64,000 nucleotides of DNA from Oscheius tipulae (GCA_037178975.1 JASJZH010000005.1:7306001-7370000); one strand, 5' to 3'; positions 39,404 to 54,155 are shown, counted from the first letter of the stretch. Notes: generated by a model not told the origin, from the sequence alone. A program made the numbers and translations.

Positions 39404-39777
39404 ATGAGCAAACTGGACGCAGTGGTCAACGATGGAATGTTTTCCGAAGCTCTCTTCCTAATACAACTGGGAATGAACCAAGTTGGCTGTCATCATCCTG
39501 TGAATTGTCACACTGTCTTTGGTCATTTGTCAACGTCTCGTTATTTCCTGCTTGTCTCTTGTACTATGCTATCAGACGTGTACATAAAAAATCAATTGAC
39601 ATGTTGACAGAATACGGCTTGGGGCTCTGGATAGAGGCTACAGACACACGACCTTCTAAAGAGAGCGGGAGTTCAAAGAAAGAGGTTCAAAAGAAGTCCG
39701 AGAGGGTTCCCCTCACAGAAAAGACCGTATTTGGAGACGAAAAAAGTGTGGATGAGCTCGCGAATTTGCAGCCTTGA
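39404..39777 (+). CDS. small protein, candidate
   Basis: MSKLDAVVNDGMFSEALFLI, QLGMNQVGCHHPVNCH and FGHLST are read before a 41-bp intron (donor gtctcg at about 39528, acceptor tatcag). The frame then goes on RVHKKSIDMLTEYGLGLW, a lysine/serine/glutamate-rich middle and ends DEKSVDELANLQP. About 110 residues. No family is recognised. The intron is plausible but unproven. Confidence 0.4.
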
Positions 39778-39976
39778 GTGTTTCGACAAAAGCCTATTCC
39801 AGCGCGCGTAACCTGACCCTCCGGATTGACCTGTCCAGATCGGTGTTGTGTGTCAATAGTTCAAGTGGCTCCTGAACCAGAATACACACAGGTTCACGAT
39901 TTATAATACTGTACAGAGATTACAAATAAGTTTTAGGATCGTTGGGAAAGATGATGAGACCAAGAAGGAAATAGAG

Positions 39977-41598
39977 TCAACAGAACTTTGCGCGAGCCAG
40001 AAGATATTGTACCAGCGTCCAGCCGCACGATTCGAATGCCTCTGGAAAGAATTTCAACTGTAGAAGAAGAACAGAACTACCTTCAGCGGTGAGAATACAG
40101 CATGTTTTGTTGATGTCACGGACAAAGATCTTCCATTCGCCCTTCTCTGATATCATTATGCCTTCGACAATATCGGAAATTTATTGGTTATTGAGTAGAA
40201 GAGATGCTTACCGATTTCTTTAAGTTCCTGGATTTCACTTAGTGGCTTGTACTTTTTCCAACGATTGTAGTACAGAATATCGGAGGTCGTCTTCTCTTTG
40301 CTTTTGAAACACGGTCTAGCACTGGGTTTCACGGGCAACTAAAAAAAAGTCAAATAACAAAACATGACCGAACCTTAATCTTCATCTTTACAATCTTCGA
40401 CTGTCCCTCCTCTTCCGGTTCGACGTATTCGATGTTTTCCGGGGGTGGAGTTCCGGACGAAGAACTCTGTCCATAACGAGAAGGTTTTGGAGGAGTTGGA
40501 GGGCGAACCATCTCATCCTTCTTGTCTCTTTTGGAACTCGGCTCATCATTTTTTGGTGATTCTTCTCTTCCGCGCTTACTCTAAACATGGGCGTTTCTTA
40601 CTTTCGGCGTCGAAACTCAAGATGAACAATAGTAATGCTCACTCTCTTACTTGATTCCGGTGTTTCCGATTCCTTTTGGTTCTAATTGTTGCTATTTACT
40701 GCTTATTGTTTACCTACCTTTTTCGAGCTCTTCGGTGGTGCTTCCTCCTTCTTGACCGAATCCCTGCTCACAGTTTCTTCCTTCTTCTCCTCTTTTTTCT
40801 GTAAATAAATTTATTTGCTCCTTTTCTACGATTAAAACCTGTTCTTCATCGGAATCATCAGAATCGCTGTCCAGCCAGGTCTTCCTGTTCGCCAGAGCTG
40901 CCTTCTTGGCCGTGCTCAAAGGAGGAGTCTTGTCCTTTCTAGATGCTCTCTTCGGTGTATCAAACGCCTTCAGAGCTCCTTTGCTTACCGGCTTCGACTT
41001 TGTCTTCTTCCCAGACTCATACTTATCGTCTTCGGATCCGCTCTTCGCAGAGTCTTCCGAATCTGGTTCGGTTTCTGGGGAGCTCTTCCTCTCGACTTTC
41101 AGGTTACTCTTTCGTCCTCGGCTGCGGGAAACACTGCCAGAACTGGCCAGTTTGCTCGGCTTAGGAGTAGCCTTCTTCTCCTTTGTCTTCTTTGTCTTGG
41201 GCTTTTTGGCAGACGCCTAGCAATTTGTAAAAACTGTGTTTAGTTTCGTCTAACTTTTGTCTCCACCCAGTAAGCCTCGATTCTTTCCTTTGCAGAAGCC
41301 AAATTATCGGCTGGTTCCCAGGAATCATCTGCAGGCCCGTAGTTCTCCCAACGCACCTAAAAAGCCCCATTGAAATCGTCAGGTCAGCCACTCACCTTAA
41401 AGAAAAGTACTCCATCCATATCGATCATGTGCTCCAATATCTTGGCCACCACAAAGACCTCTTCCGAAAGACCTTCTCCAGGTGGTGGATCATCGCCGTT
41501 ATCCGATCCTGTCAAATATCTTGTCTCTTCTCTCACTTTCACTTACCAGTCTCCTCATTGTCTTCTTCCGGCTTGTCTACTCCTTCATCTTGCGGCAT
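39977..41598 (-). CDS. chromodomain protein with possible C-terminal shadow domain
   Basis: Nuclear histone-reader type protein. After an acidic start (MPQDEGVDKPEEDNEE) a chromodomain reads FVVAKILEHMID, LFFKVRWENYGPADDSWEP and ADNL. The aromatic-cage positions F, W and Y are present, so methyl-lysine binding is likely. A long lysine/serine/glutamate-rich linker follows, with SDSDDSDEEQ and several KKPK-type nuclear signals. The last 60 residues (SEKGEWKIFVRDINK, then ESCGWTLVQYLLARAKF) have the strand-strand-helix spacing of a chromoshadow domain, which would make it HP1-like. The linker is far longer than in HP1, so a CEC-type protein is the alternative. It is divergent from ABCF1. Confidence 0.85.
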
Positions 41599-41873
41599 CC
41601 TTAGCTTATTATCATCAGTTTTTGCTAAGCCACCAGAAAAAGATAAAAAAATTTTATTGATGGAAAAGGAGATGCCCCGTTCCAGTTACGTTCAAATGGT
41701 CGCATTGCCGAACAAAATAGTGCGCAATACGCAATTGCGTATCCTCGGCTGTTCGGCAGCCCAGTATCTTTTGCATGGCTTTTTTTTCTCTATTCTTTAC
41801 TATCTTCTGTTCTGTTTTTAGCGGAAAATAATCTCTTTCCTCCCCCATTTTGTAACCAGATAATGTTTGCAGG
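41599..41873. promoter_or_regulatory. divergent promoter of the chromodomain gene and ABCF1
   Basis: The start codons are 275 bases apart in opposite directions. A tttgcag acceptor sits directly before the ABCF1 ATG, fitting trans-splicing there. Confidence 0.5.
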
Positions 41874-44309
<2,436 letters not shown>

Positions 44310-44690
44310 TATCACTTTTAAAATTTACCTTGTTACTTGTTTTGAAGCCGGTTGTTGTTGATGATTGAGGGCATAAATTTTTACGTGGATGTTGTTCATT
44401 ACATTGTTTCGGCAATCCGTTCTTATCATACATCTATCATTGAGCTTATTCACAGAAACAATCTTTCAAACGTTGTCTTAGCTGCGAATATTTGTTTTAC
44501 GGCATAATACTTAACGTTTCTTTGCTGTGAAAAGCAAGGCATTTTTATTTGACATTCCTTAATTTGTTCCGACCAGTACCTGATTCATTTTTCGGAACAG
44601 AATCGGATCACGACACTTATCTGGCGCTGATTACGCGATTCCATGTTTTGAGCTTAGTCTAATAGGCTAACTTTTCATATTTCAGACAAA

Positions 44691-45478
44691 ATGGGAGGCA
44701 GAGTAAAGAAGAGCATCTTGAACAGGAAAAGATCGAATCTCAAGGCCTCGATCAAGAAGAAGAGAAACATGAAGAAGAAGATTCTGCCGACTGAAGAGAC
44801 TCCCGCTCCGGCTCCCAGTCCTGAAGCTCCTGAGGTCATTGAAGACGTCGTCATGGATGGTGGAAAGGTTCGTTTTCTTGATAGTTTATTTTGTGCCTCA
44901 AATGGTAACTAATGCTTGTTTGTTTGTTGTGTCAATGACCAAGGGCGGAGAATCTTTCGCTTGCATTTTTGCCTATGCTAAGTTATTTTCACCTTTTCGA
45001 ATTTTGCGACGAAGAGAACTTACCTTAGAGTCATTTCGGCACAAAACTTCGGAAAAGTTGATATTTTCGCCGCGTTCAAAATCTGTCAAGTAGGATTTAG
45101 TAGTTGATGCATTCCAAATAGAGATTATTTGCAACACATTCACATTGCTTCCAGTCTTTATTGAATTATTTGATACCGGTTACCATTAGAAATGGACTAC
45201 AAATTATTCAAATTTCAGGCTTCCAAGACCCCACTCGTGAACGAGAACCGAACCAGCCGTGTTGACATGCCGCTAAAAGTCGACTATCAAAGGTTTGTCT
45301 TTCGCACTTTATACCAGCCAAAATGACTCTTTTCAGCCGTAAAACAACAAAGGCAAACAAGCACACAAATGTCGTCCACCGTCAGCCCATGTCTAAAAAG
45401 AAGTTCAACAAAATGCAGAAGGCAAAACGACATGCGGAGAGGGATCGCGAGACTGCCGCCAATCAAATGGAAGCCTAA
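44691..45478 (+). CDS. small lysine-rich protein, nucleolar type
   Basis: Three exons (44691-44867, 45219-45292, 45337-45478) give 393 nt, 130 residues, in phase. The N terminus MGGRVKKSILNRKRSNLKAS and KKKRNMKKK is strongly basic. An acidic/proline stretch (EETPAPAPSPEAPEVIEDVV) follows, and the C terminus is again basic (MSKKKFNKMQKAKRHAERDR). The composition fits a ribosome-biogenesis factor, but I do not recognise the family. The ATG follows the acceptor atttcag within five bases, and the gene lies 381 bp after ABCF1 in the same orientation, so an operon with ABCF1 is possible. Confidence 0.75.
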
Positions 45479-45845
45479 CTCCGTATCTCCTTGTTTGTTG
45501 ATTTTCCACATCCTGTTATCGTTATGACCTGTTATAGACAATAAATTAAAAACTATCCGGTTCAATTTGTTTGCAGATGGAACACCGTGCGAGATATTTT
45601 ACTTTCCTCAAATCGATGCGGTCATTTATACATCTCCTTGACCCTTGAATTCGAAGTAATCTTTCTTCCTCAAGGTAGGAGGAGAAAAGAGTTTTATACC
45701 AAAAAGAAGACTGATGCGTAAAGACAGACACGCCAATTTCTCATTCCTATTCCCACACATTCCACTGGGCCTTTTTATCGATTTCCAATCGCTTACACGT
45801 CTCTCTCACTCTCCGCTTTATCGCCCAATTCAGTCTGCAGACAAG

Positions 45846-48800
45846 ATGAGCTCCGAAGGGGACTACTACCACGCCGGATTTGTGATCACTCCTCGCTACA
45901 ATGCCGGCCAGACCGCTGCCATTCTTGACATGAATGTCCTCAGTGTGAGTTCAAATGAAAGAACACCAGATAAGAAGTCTTTAGGAAATGGGCATTCCGA
46001 AGATTCGGGCGGTTAACGAAGAGGCCTTCCAATTGCAGAGGAAAATGTTTAATCTGGGGGCAGCATCGAAGAAAAATATGGAGTAAGTCGACAGAACAAG
46101 TGCACTTTACAAGCATGTTTCAGAAGAAAGTTAGGAGAAGCACTTTGTTTCGGAGATATGATCGACTTTCATGTTCGGGATTCGCGAGCAGATGGAAGCA
46201 TCGACTCTTTCGACCGGATCAGGGCGTTTTTAGACTCAAGAACGATCGATGGCCATGGACAGGTGGGTAGTCAAACTCGGTGGGTGTCTAAGTCTCATGC
46301 TTCGACAACATTTTGTCCAGGGGAGATGACTAGTCCGTTCTGGTAAAGAAAACATTCCACATACAAATTGTTCAGTGTTCACGCTCAGCTTTCTAGATCC
46401 TTCTGGAAGGCGTAGTAAATCCGAACGACTCTGGTCACTTGTGGACACCCTATTTCAAGAACCTGGAAATTCGTGAGTTCCTGAAATAAAGAATAAACAA
46501 AAAGTTTAGCCCGGGAACTCCAGAACGAAGTAGAGCCGAACATTTTCGTTGAGGTGTGGGTCAACCTCGAGCTGTCGGAAAACAACAATCTCTTCTACTC
46601 GTTCCATTCCTTTCACGGAATCTGTGACAGAAGCAAGCAGATGGATATCAATCTGGCGGTAAGAGAAAAAGAAACAGTTCTCAAATCAGGTTAGCCTTGG
46701 AACATTGGACATAAACGCTATGAAATTGTACAATCGTACGACGAGTACGATGGTTTTCAAGGAGCAACTGTCGAGCAGGTAGACCATACAGTAATTGTTG
46801 TAAACGCATAATTTTAGGATCTCTACCGAGAGGAAGCTTATATGACAGGACCGAGATCTTTTTTTCTAACGAAACATCCACAATTCAAGTGCACCATGGC
46901 CATCAGTAGCAAGGACGTGAGCATGCAAATAGGTAGGAGATTGTGGACAAGACGAATCCATAATAGGTTTATTAGCCCTCTTCTCCTCATCCATCGGGGA
47001 AGTTTTTCGAGAAGTCTAGCAAGCTGTCCTTTACAAAAACTTTCTCTTTCCAATAACTTGTTGTTACTTGTTGGATGTTAAGCGCTGATAAACTTGATAG
47101 GTTTTGACACTTGTGAAGACAACATGGCGAAGATAGACAGACGATTGCGCTTTGGATAGAAAAGACTATAAGTAGTGTGCGTATTCTCTTTTCGGCAATG
47201 TCTAAAGCGTTTGCCAGTTACCCTAGCGACAGCATGGATGACACACCTACTATTTTCGATCTATTATGGACTATTTATTTCAGGTGGACTGTATCTTCTA
47301 GACTGCATGTGGAATGGCTACGAGAGAGGATACCTGGTGCTGAAATCGGCTCTCAAGAAAGACGGCAAGACGCTTCCAGCAGACGCTGCGAGTCGACAGC
47401 TCCGTTGTTCTGTCCATGCTCACGAAGACTTTCTCGGACTCTTCTACCAGAAAGACACTGCCAAAGAACAGTCTCTCTTTGGAATCGTCGACGATCCGAA
47501 CGGTATCTTGGCTTTGCTTCACTTGAGCAAGATCAAGAGCAATGCCATCCCAGTCTCTCTCAGTGATCTTGGTCCGAATCGTTGTGGTCAGCTGCGATTT
47601 CGGGTAGAGAAAGTGATGGGAGACAAGAAGGAAAAATTGGAAAAGTTTTCACAAGAAGAGGTGAGTACTACTCAAAATGAAACATAAAGTATTTTAGATA
47701 GTTTTGAAGAATGTGAGCGGAGTGGTCATCGACGAGGATCATGTCTTCTCAGCTCGCCATACTCCACTGCTATTCCTGTAAGAGAATATTCTCAAAAGCA
47801 TCAACGGCTCATGTACTTCGATACGTAGCTGCTATGCACGCTATGAATCGACGTCCATGGCTATTTTCGAATGACTCTTCTTTCGAAAAACCTTGTTCAA
47901 CCGAAATATCAGCATCGTTCAGGTTCGGCCCATTAGAAATAGCTCCTCCCCCCGGAACTCTAGTCTACGTCGATGGAGTCTATAGGAGAAAAGATCAAAA
48001 GTTTGTCATCACCTCGTGGTCGAAGGATACGGTTGCTGAGAGTCTCAATGTAGTCAGGAGGAGACTGGTCGCTGCCCAACCCACCAAAAAGCAGTTTGCT
48101 TTCAACGTCAAGGTTAAAACCTGTCCGACCCGTACCCTGAACAAGATGTTCTACTCGGATGTCTTTGGCCTCCTCGACGACAATCTCGGTCTCATCGGAA
48201 TCGACCAAAACAATCGTGCTGCTCAATATGACGTGTGGGTGAAGAGGAGTGAGAAGGATGTCTTCGACTGTCAGCCGCGGACATTTTTCCATGTCATCGC
48301 AGTTGGAGAGAAGGATACGAAGGACAGAGTTGAGGCTCCGATTGAGACTGAGGAAGCAAAAGCTATGAGGATGCAGTTTGAAGAGACAGTGAGGAAAGTT
48401 GCCGTCAGTCAATCGTCTGGCAGTCGATTCTCGGCTCCGAAGACAAAAAATCAAGCTTCTACGCCCACTCCAGAGGACCCGGCTCAACCCAGCAAAGTTT
48501 TTTCCTGGGCAGAAAACCCCAAAACTATGAAAGCGAAGGTAAGATAGCCATATGCTGTCTTGAAATAACACTTCAGACAATCGTGCAACCAAAAATGGTC
48601 GAAGATTGGTCCATCGAAGAGCCAAAGAAACCCTTCGAGAGGCTCAATGCTCCGAGTACGTCCTCAGAAAATACAAACTGGGATGACGTCTCTTCTAGTT
48701 GTTCTTCCACTTCAAGATTCTCTGAGCCTGCTGCCAATAAGGTGGTGGCGGCTCCCAGTAGTCGATTTTCAGCACCAGGAATAAAAGTAGGATATTCTCA

Positions 48801-49525
48801 ACAGTCTGTGAGTTGCTTATTTGCTTTGCTTTTCGTAAAATCGAAAACTTGTGGTAGAAGCTATTAGAAAAACAGTTGTTCGTAACCATGTCCCCTCATC
48901 CCTTCTTCCAGACCAACTTCTCAACGGTTCCTGTTCAAGATCGCCCATCTTCATCTTCTGTTCAGACATGGGGAAGCAACGACGCATGTTCATTTCCATG
49001 TCCGATAAATCGATTCTCTGCTCCAGGTTTGAACAATAATGTTCCAAGACCTGGTCCTACTGAACACGATATGAACAGAGTGAGTCCAACTATATTTTGA
49101 TTGTTCAAACAGAACGTTCAGAATTTCAACACTATGAACGTGGACCGTTCGCCAGGGCAGCCCGAACTCGGAGGTGGACGGTCTTTCAGACCAGGCTCAG
49201 AACTCCAAGAGTCGCAGTCTCGGTTGAAGAGAAGAAAATATCAAATGGTGAGTATGCTAGATATTCTTCTCCCTATTGAACAGTTTAGTATACTGGCGCT
49301 GTTCGATTGCCACCAGGGTCTGCAAGTGTCTTCGATGTGACCGAGACACTCGGTCGTCTGAACCAGCACATTCGCCATAGTCCAACTTGCAAACAACAAT
49401 GCTCTAATAATTGTCCAAATCTTCTAGAAATCGTGGCTCTTTCCAATCTTCCCGGTTTTTTCGATGAGACCAGATCCCTTTTCCCTCAAATTGTTCAAGA
49501 AATGTTGAAGAGATTCCCTTCCTGA
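45846..49525 (+). CDS. large protein with repeated RFSAP motifs, not recognised
   Basis: The start is MSSEGDYYHAGFVITPRYNA at 45846. Many exons with short introns follow to the stop at 49525. Blocks include FGDMIDFHVRDSRADG, EPNIFVEVWVNLELSENNN, HAHEDFLGLFYQKDTAKEQS, PPPGTLVYVDGVYRRKD, KTCPTRTLNKMFYSDVFGLL and FDCQPRTFFHVIAVGEKD. The last third is low-complexity and contains four SRFSAP-like motifs (SGSRFSAP, TSRFSEP, SSRFSAP, INRFSAP). A C-terminal segment has a cysteine cluster CKQQCSNNCPNLLEI. Two weakly similar beta-rich segments in the N-terminal half could be duplicated domains. No signal peptide or membrane segment is seen. I know no family with this set and infer a nematode-specific cytoplasmic or nuclear protein. 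Confidence 0.7.
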
Positions 49526-49643
49526 GTCAAAGTTCCTTCCCTGTAATTAAAGCTTTACTACACAATTGGTTTCTCGGTTAAACTTGGTTATACACTATAC
49601 TTATTTTTTTGTGTCAGATTAGCTTGTAACATGTTGCTTTCAG

Positions 49644-49985
49644 ATGGACTTGGAAGATCTCGGATACACGTCGAAAAGTGTGCCCTCGCAATGTGATAGT
49701 AAATGTCCACTGTGGGAGATGTACAGGATTATTACAAGGGCGGTGGGTACCCATTGGTGAGACCAACTTTATCCCTAATTCCATGCAATTATTTTACAGA
49801 TGCTAGAACTGATCACGAACCTCAGAAATGCTGTTCTGTTGAATCCCAGTTTGGCACACGTACTGAAGAACGACATGAACCTCGCTACTTGCGGGAAGAT
49901 ATTCCGCATCCTCACAGTTCCCAACAGTTCAAAAAACGTGTTTTTTTTGTTTCGCTTGGTGTCATTTTCGCTATTGTTCAAATAA
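49644..49985 (+). CDS. small protein downstream of the RFSAP gene
   Basis: Two exons (49644-49742, 49800-49985) give 94 residues: MDLEDLGYTSKSVPSQCDSK, CPLWEMYRII, then MLELITNLRNAVLLNPSLAH. It ends in a hydrophobic segment VFFLFRLVSFSLLF. The ATG follows directly on a tttcag acceptor, 118 bp after the previous stop, with ATTAAA between. That is the geometry of an operon or an alternative last exon set. The first exon (CDSKCPLWEMY) resembles the cysteine cluster at the end of the upstream protein. Confidence 0.6.
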
Positions 49986-50068
49986 AAATTCTCTGCTCAA
50001 CGAGATCCGTTTCCTTCAAGTGATAAGATAGCACCGTGCCTGCTGCATCTTCCCCCAAAATCGATTAA

Positions 50069-51172
50069 ATGTTCCGTCGTCTGGACGACAAATTTACACA
50101 TTTCTCAATAGCTTTTGACAATGTAACTGTCTCTCTTCCCGCTCGCGTTGAATCACATTTTAGACTATTAGACAACGGTCGCTGCTAAATGTTCCTCAGA
50201 AGTACTGGGTTCACTTCAAGGTACTTAATTATCTTCATGGATTTGCTTCAATACTATTATTCGTAGGGCGTTCATACCTTCTTTTCCACACTCATTTAGA
50301 TAATGGGTTCGATCTGTTTCTGTCTAGGAGTTCAACATTCTCAGTATTATACTAAAGTCAATTGTGGCGATGGTTCCGGTCTCTGGCCGCCAATCGTCAA
50401 TATGGTAGGTTTTTATTTCATATTTTGTTTTTGTCAACGACAGTCTGTCACTTCCTTACCCTACCTAGTCCTTTCAGGCTGCCCTGTCAGCCTCTTTCTA
50501 CCCAACAAAAAAACCATGTCAAGCAATTGTCGTAATGTACGCTTAAATCTCTTGTCACTTAATCTTTTGACAGAAACTGATTTACTAAGCTTGCCTCATG
50601 GCTGCGCACAAAAATAGCTGCAACAGATGCCATATAGTCTTAGTCAACTACATCCTTATGTATGGGTTAGTGTACATAAGCAATGGCTGCACAACTCGTA
50701 AAGAGTTTTGAAACTTCTTCCAGATCAGTGCTGTTTCTGGTCAATATGCAATGAGAATAGTACTTTACTGGCCGTCTTTCATCCATCTGTCTCTACTGTT
50801 CATCTCAATTCCATTCTTGCTGTTACTCCTCGTAGATTCGGCAGTAGCCGTGCCATGGTACAGACTTTCAATCTTGCTTTGACGCTCCCTTGTAGGTGGA
50901 TGAACCAGCCAATCATCACATTCCCACCAGATCCGGCGGACAACGATTCGACGACAACGGTGGCTTCCGTTTTCGATAAGATCGTCACACTAAAGCCGAA
51001 AGTGACAACGACACCTTTTTACATCCCACAATGGAAAGACACCTTTGCGGAAATAGATCTAGGAATGGCGGTTGTGGCAGCAATGAATGTGCTCATAATT
51101 TTACTCATAATGACCGTCTACGCGAGATGGTGGTTCCCTGTACGGGTTCAACGGAACGAAGACATTGAATAA
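50069..51172 (+). CDS. single-pass membrane protein, not recognised
   Basis: The likely start MFRRLDDKFTHFSIAFDN is at 50069. Middle exons read MGSICFCLGVQHSQYYTKVN, CGDGSGLWPPIVNM and ALSASFYPTKKPC. The last exon ends VTTTPFYIPQWKDTFAEIDL, a membrane helix GMAVVAAMNVLIILLIMTVY and a short basic tail RVQRNEDIE. Some middle junctions could not be settled. The orientation suggests a type I protein with an extracellular part. It is convergent with the collagen gene, with 19 bp between stops. Confidence 0.55.
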
Positions 51173-51191
51173 AGACTTTTTACTCGAAAAC

Positions 51192-52086
51192 CTAATATCC
51201 TGGGGCTGTTCGGGGAGGAGGACAGTGGTCGCAAGATCCCTTGGCTCCATCCTTTCCGGGCTCTCCAGGAGCACCATCGTCTCCGTCCTTTCCAGGGTTT
51301 CCATTCTCTCCGCGATCTCCTTGAGGTCCAGGCTGGCCATTTCTGCCCGCGTGTCCAGGTCTGCCGTTGTTTCCGGGAGGTCCCTGAGGTCCAGTCTCGC
51401 CAGGTTCTCCAGGCTGTCCAGGAGGAGAAGGAAGACTGCGAGTCTGTCCATTCTGTCCAGGCTGACCACCAGGGCCATCCTCTCCAGGTCCTCCAGGAGG
51501 TCCAGCAGGTCCGGGAGGCCCACGAGCTCCAGGCCGACCAGCGGGTCCAGGTTCACCACTGCCTCCTCTCTGTCCTGATCCTCCTTTTGGTCCCGGAGGA
51601 CCTGGAGGACCAGCATGGGCGGGGGCACAGTCGAAACAGAAGTCTTCACGACGAGGAACAGCGTCATTGCTCGGAGCGTCGGGGCCAGGGTTTCCAGCCT
51701 GTCCAGCAGCTCCATCCTTTCCAGGTTCCCCTTCTTGTCCCGGAGTTCCAACGGGCCCAGCAGCTCCCTGGCCACAAGAACAACACTCTCCGGGCACCTG
51801 TCTCTTTTGACGCTCCTGTGTTTCGCGCTCTACGACCAGCTGAAAATATCATTGTTTCATAAAAGAGCAATGTTGGGCTTACCTTGCCGAACTCTCCTCT
51901 CACACTAGTAGTACGGGATCTACAGAAGGCAAGTTCGTCTGTTAGAGTGGAATATACAGTCTGGGAGTAAATGCAAAGCATGGGTACTGCGACGATAGCA
52001 ACCAGAGTGGCTACTGTAGACACAGCGACACCGAAGAAGGCAACCTTCTTGGCATGCTCGAGATGAAATTGGTTCTTCTCCTCCAT
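51192..52086 (-). CDS. nematode cuticle collagen
   Basis: Secreted structural collagen of the exoskeleton. Two exons (52086-51883, 51839-51192) give 283 residues. An N-terminal cytoplasmic/signal-anchor part ([20 protein letters not shown]) carries the nematode collagen N-domain. RQKR at the start of exon 2 is a furin/BLI-4 cleavage site. A CCSCG cluster follows, then Gly-X-Y repeats in three blocks split by short interruptions, one with FCFDC, and a final cysteine pair in GSCDHCPPP. The length and cysteine pattern are normal for the col/dpy family. The plus strand shows a long Ser/Arg frame here that is only the mirror of GlyXY codons. Confidence 0.96.
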
Positions 52087-52747
52087 ACCCTAGAAACAAA
52101 GAGTTAGAGAGTACGAATCGGTGGAACGAGTGGCTGTCAATGTAGATGATCAGTTAGTCTTTATAGGCAGTTCTGACCCGAAAAAGGACAGTGTGACCGG
52201 TATGCAGGCGGGGAAAAGAGACAGCTGACAAGCGAGAATGGCGAAGACGTTCGGCTACTAAATGCAACCGCATTTCAGGCTGTGGAACGGATTTGGGTTC
52301 AATAATTATTGGCTCCCCGTCAGAATAATGAGAATGTAAAAGTCGTAATGGCGCACCAAGGCTGCAGCGGAATAGGGAATCAGCTGCGTATCAACGCCAA
52401 TGGCTATAAGTTGATGCGGAGCATTCGTGGTATCTGGAAAGTTAGAGAGCACTTCCGCTTCCTCTCCTGTTTGGGGAAGTATCCCGAGCAATTTGTCTCT
52501 TCTTCTGCTTGTTCAAGCCATCTAATTAACTTCCATTTGTTTTTTTTGTTTCGCAGAAACAAAAAAAAACGAGCCGGTTTCAGTTAGCGACTCGGGAAGA
52601 GAATCATAGCTAACCTTATCACTGCCACTTTTTCCTCTGAGAATGTGACCTTCACTTCAAAGCGTAGTGGAACAAAACAGGACGCTTAATGGACAACAGT
52701 CGCCGAGCGAGAAAGAGAGGGTTCTCTCTTCCTTTTTAATTGTTTTA

Positions 52748-54155
52748 TTACATAAGAAATTCAGATGATGGGGATTCTTGTGCTCCAGGATATAGCAGCA
52801 GATAGAGAGTGACAGCTGCGTTTGTCCCCGAAATGGTTAGAAAGCACAGTCCGTCGACCACCTCGTCCGCATTCGAGTGTCTCTTCTCCCATCTAAACAT
52901 CTTTGTGTACTTGCTAGGAAGAAGAAGAAGAACCTTCGACGGAGGCGCTTCATCGGAGCCACTAAGGCCATGGCGAGAATGCAAAAGAACATCTCAATTA
53001 GAAGCCACTTTCCTGGAATGTTCCTGACCATACTGTAATTGAAATGTTTTGCAAACACTCCCATGTTGAACTTCCCGACAAAGCTGTACCAAACCCCTTT
53101 ACCAATTATTGGAAGATTCTTGGATCGAGGCACCTCCTGGACAATGATAGACAGTAAAAAGGTCAATCCCAGTAGCCCAGTTACACCCATATTGATCTGA
53201 AGACAAAATCACAAAGAGGGTTTTTCGCTTACCTTTTCACTATTTGACATGCCCGAAGGTAGCAGAAGAGCCGACAGACAGGATCCGGTGATGACCAAAG
53301 TGGGGAGAATCATGAAATACAGATAGAAGTCGGCTCGTCTGGTTAGCTTGTACTTGATCATCACTATGTACTGACTCCACTGTGTTGCATTTGACATAAC
53401 AGAGTAGGGCTCGATCTCCCATTCTTGAGTTCCCTGTCAGCTTGGTTTCGAACATGGGAATGAGTTACCGTGTAGTCAGCATACGTCTGCTGGCCCGAGA
53501 GTATAGCTCGATCAGAGAAGGACAGTCCGAGATCAAAATTGACCCCACAGAATTGGACGTCGAATGGGAAGGCAGCTGGATAGGACAAAGTCAATCAGCC
53601 GTCAAGAAACCCACAAATTTCGAATTTACAGATTGTGTCATATCGAGCCTTGTTGTAAAGGGTGACCATTCCATCTGGTTGAACCAAGACCTCGTTACTT
53701 TCGGCCTCCTTGTCGAAATTGTGAAGATCGATACAATTCCAGCAGTTGACCAATGGAATCCAGATCAAGTTCGAGGGAATGATGGTGTAGTTCAAACCAA
53801 GAACTGCACTATTGTAAGCCAGCCGTGGATCCAACCATGTCTATTCTCTCTTTCTGAGTTATGTTTTCTTTCAACTTACCATGTTAACATTGACGATGTA
53901 ACTCGCTTGCTGTTTGTTCTCTTCCTAAATCGCCTTACAATTCTTTGAGAACTCAAAACATACGAGACTAATGAGAACGATGTACGGAATTTCCATGTAG
54001 ATTGTCATCGGTTTATGGGTGATATCATACGGGGAATCCTGCTTGTTGTAGGTAGAATTGGGACCGAACTTGAGCTCTCGATATGACTTGAGCCTTGACT
54101 GTAAAGATATCAGTGGAATCAAAGAGAATACGAATGTTGCCCACTGCATCAGCAA
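52748..54155 (-). CDS. Cys-loop ligand-gated ion channel subunit, nAChR-like
   Basis: Pentameric neurotransmitter receptor subunit. The start at 54155 gives a signal peptide MLMQWATFVFSLIPLISL. The ligand domain holds TWLDPRLAYN, LIWIPLVNCWN, and a canonical Cys loop with exactly 13 residues between the cysteines (C-KFEISAFPFDVQF-C), formed across a 39-bp intron. Loop C (PYSVMSNATQWSQ) lacks the YxxCC pair, so this is a non-alpha subunit. TM1 is DFYLYFMILPTLVITGS, TM2 starts SEKINMGVTGLLGLTFLL; the glutamate before M2 predicts cation selectivity. TM4 is near VVDGLCFLTISGTNAAVTLY. The M3-M4 loop is short. The ligand cannot be told. Confidence 0.9.

Noticed and set aside
51165-51578. Ser/Arg-rich 137-codon frame on the plus strand
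   Set aside because: It is the mirror of the Gly-X-Y collagen codons on the other strand.
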